Origin: Actinomycetota bacterium
GTDB lineage: Bacteria > Actinomycetota > Thermoleophilia > Gaiellales > Gaiellaceae
DNA: 14,823 bases
Assembly: GCA_013816275.1 (NCBI GenBank)
Contig: JACDER010000006.1
Span: 1-14,823, forward strand
Direction of reading: 5' to 3'
Part shown: in pieces, positions 13,530 through 14,823 of the stretch
Numbering within the stretch: the stretch's first letter is position 1
How the letters are laid out: each line of letters begins with the position of its first letter
Position numbers and translations under genes: made by a program
The notes under the pieces: generated by a model
Seen by the model: the letters and a program-made list of their open reading frames with translations, nothing else
Told to the model about the DNA's origin: nothing
The model's database searches: none

Positions 13530-14393
13530 ATGCCGGATCTTCGAGTCGAGAGTGGCGGAATATCGCTTGCGGCAACGTATTCACCGGCCGGCGATAAGGC
13601 GCTCGTGGCGTTGCACGGCGCCGGTATGGGGACGCGCGACTACTTCCTCTATGAACACCTGCACGCGCTGCTACCGCCGGCCGGAATCGGCGTCGTCACG
13701 TTCGATCGCCGGGGCGAGGGCGAGTCGACGGGGGACGCTTCCCGGGGTCGCTTCCAGGTGCAGGTCGAGGACGCCCTCGCGATCCGGGAGACGATCGACG
13801 TCGAAACGGTCGGCATGTGGGGGGTCAGCCAGGGCGGCTGGATCGCTCCACTCGCGGCCGCGCAATCCGACCGGGTTGCATTCGTCGTCGGCGTCGCCTC
13901 GACGGGAGTCACACCCTCGGCGCAGATGATGTACGCGACCGCCGAGCAACTCCGGCTGGCCGGGTACGGCGAGGACGTCGTCGAGCGGGCGCTCGATCTC
14001 CGGCGCCGGTTCGAGGACTCGATCCACGATCGTCGGGTCGACGAGGAAGCGCTGCGGTCGGATCTCCTGGCCGCGCTCGACGAGGACTGGTTCTCGCACC
14101 TCTGGCTTCCTCCCACGACGCTCGACGAGGAAGGCAAGGGCCTCTGGATCGAGGAGATGGACTTCGACCCGGAGCCGGTCTTCGCGCGGGTCCGGGTCCC
14201 GGCTCTCCTCTTCTTCGGCGAGCGCGACTCCTGGACGCCCGTCGAGCCCAGCGTCGAGGCGTGGCGACGCGCGCGCGGGGACGAGGTGGAGATCGTGATC
14301 GTCCCCGACGCCGAGCACGAGATGACGCTGCCCGACGGGACCTTCGCGCCCGAGTACGAGCGCAGGCTCGTCGACTGGCTCGCGGCGCTCTAG
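13530..14393 (+). CDS. Alpha/beta hydrolase
   Basis: This is a 287-residue cytoplasmic serine hydrolase of the alpha/beta fold. LHGAG (28-32) is the oxyanion-hole region, TFDRRGEGEST (57-67) is the typical DxRGxGxS turn, GVSQGG (98-103) is the nucleophile elbow with S100, and ERDSW with D233 and AEHEM with H263 complete the triad. A helical cap lies between about 135 and 215. There is no signal peptide. The likely activity is ester or related bond hydrolysis; the substrate is not readable. The ATG has only a poor AGGGA immediately before it; a TACGAT 6 nt upstream could be a -10 for a leaderless message. It is divergent from rimP and shares its stop region (CTAG) with the convergent gene to the right. 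Confidence 0.9.
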   Translation: MPDLRVESGGISLAATYSPAGDKALVALHGAGMGTRDYFLYEHLHALLPPAGIGVVTFDRRGEGESTGDASRGRFQVQVEDALAIRETIDVETVGMWGVSQGGWIAPLAAAQSDRVAFVVGVASTGVTPSAQMMYATAEQLRLAGYGEDVVERALDLRRRFEDSIHDRRVDEEALRSDLLAALDEDWFSHLWLPPTTLDEEGKGLWIEEMDFDPEPVFARVRVPALLFFGERDSWTPVEPSVEAWRRARGDEVEIVIVPDAEHEMTLPDGTFAPEYERRLVDWLAAL

Positions 14394-14823
14394 TCCTGCG
14401 TCAGCGAGATATCGCAGTTCGCTACGGCCGTGGCGGCGATCAAGGACCTGGTCTTCGCCGCGTCCAACGCACTCTGCGTCCTCGCAGGCAACGTGATCAG
14501 GACGGTCAGGTGCGCGATCGCCGGCCTCCACCCAGGCCCGGCGCCCGCTCCCACCCGCTTGATGAGCGTGACGGCCACTCTGGACCTGGCCGCGACGCGA
14601 CGCTCCACGGACAGAGCCGTGAGTAGTCCGACGACCTTGCCGTCCGCCTGCGCAGCTGCCTTCCACTCGTCGTCGCAGGCCGTGGCCGCCGCAGCCTTTC
14701 GCGCGCCTCCGCCCTCGCAGCTCGTCAGCTTCTGCTCGCGGCCGCGTATCGCCCTGGTGAGGGCGGCCAGGCGATGTAGGAGCGGTCCGAGCGCTGAGCG
14801 GGCCGAGCGGATCTGTGCCGCGG
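14390..14823 (-). CDS. C-terminal part of an unrecognised protein, cut by window edge
   Basis: A minus-strand frame is open from the right edge to a TAG at 14392-14390, about 143 codons, with GC-rich third positions typical of coding sequence here. The start lies beyond the window; the internal GTG at 14608 is probably not the start, since coding character continues upstream. The visible part is Ala/Arg-rich and mainly helical, with three Cys (in TSCEGG, TACDDEW and VANCDIS) and a likely strand (AHLTVLITLPA). I do not recognise the family. Cys spacing would fit an exported protein, but no signal peptide can be seen. Its stop codon shares the palindrome CTAG with the hydrolase stop. Confidence 0.5.
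   Translation of the reverse strand, partial: AAQIRSARSALGPLLHRLAALTRAIRGREQKLTSCEGGGARKAAAATACDDEWKAAAQADGKVVGLLTALSVERRVAARSRVAVTLIKRVGAGAGPGWRPAIAHLTVLITLPARTQSALDAAKTRSLIAATAVANCDISLTQD

Noticed and set aside
1..14823. CRISPR array, insertion sequence, prophage or toxin-antitoxin pair
   Set aside because: No regularly spaced repeats, transposase or integrase motifs, or small gene pairs of that kind are visible; all intergenic gaps are short.

Overview
The window carries a high-GC bacterial chromosome segment dominated by the conserved transcription and translation cluster rimP-nusA-ylxR-infB / ylxP(DUF503)-rbfA-nrnA-truB-HAD-ribF / rpsO-pnp, all on the minus strand. GC-rich codons, frequent GTG and TTG starts, this gene order, a short InfB with a basic N-terminus, a NusA with a C-terminal Cys/His motif and an N-terminal fragment of a HAMP-type kinase together suggest an Actinomycetota genome, probably class Thermoleophilia (Gaiellales/Solirubrobacterales type). 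That placement is an inference from gene content, not a search result. The window is cut inside a gene at its right edge.

Layout, in the order the main cluster is transcribed (right to left). 14390-14823 is the C-terminal part of an unrecognised protein. 13530-14393 is a plus-strand alpha/beta hydrolase, divergent from rimP. 13432-11607 and on to 9405 hold rimP, nusA, ylxR and infB, each overlapping the next by 4 to 8 bp. At 8100-9401 a secreted LVIVD-repeat protein sits on the plus strand and splits the cluster. 8091-4165 hold ylxP, rbfA, nrnA, truB, a HAD hydrolase and ribF, again overlapping or directly abutting. 3042-3956 is a wrecked locus: a plus-strand PQQ-like beta-propeller gene with a frameshift and a minus-strand HAMP kinase gene, both missing their 3' ends and joined tail to tail. 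2946-93 hold rpsO and pnp.

The genes work together. RimP and RbfA mature the 30S subunit, InfB starts translation, S15 is a primary 30S assembly protein, TruB makes tRNA pseudouridine 55, NusA controls elongation and termination, and NrnA and PNPase finish RNA decay. RibF makes FMN/FAD and is translationally coupled to a HAD phosphatase.

No new defence, mobile or CRISPR system is visible. The most interesting signals are in non-coding RNA: (1) an intrinsic terminator in the rimP-nusA leader, just before the rimP ribosome binding site; (2) two mutually exclusive hairpins in the rpsO-pnp spacer, one of which buries the pnp ribosome binding site; (3) face-to-face promoters with overlapping -10 boxes between ylxP and the inserted LVIVD gene; (4) a 10-nt motif shared by the rpsO and rimP leaders. 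The NusA Cys/His motif and the deleted PQQ/HAMP locus are the main protein-level oddities.
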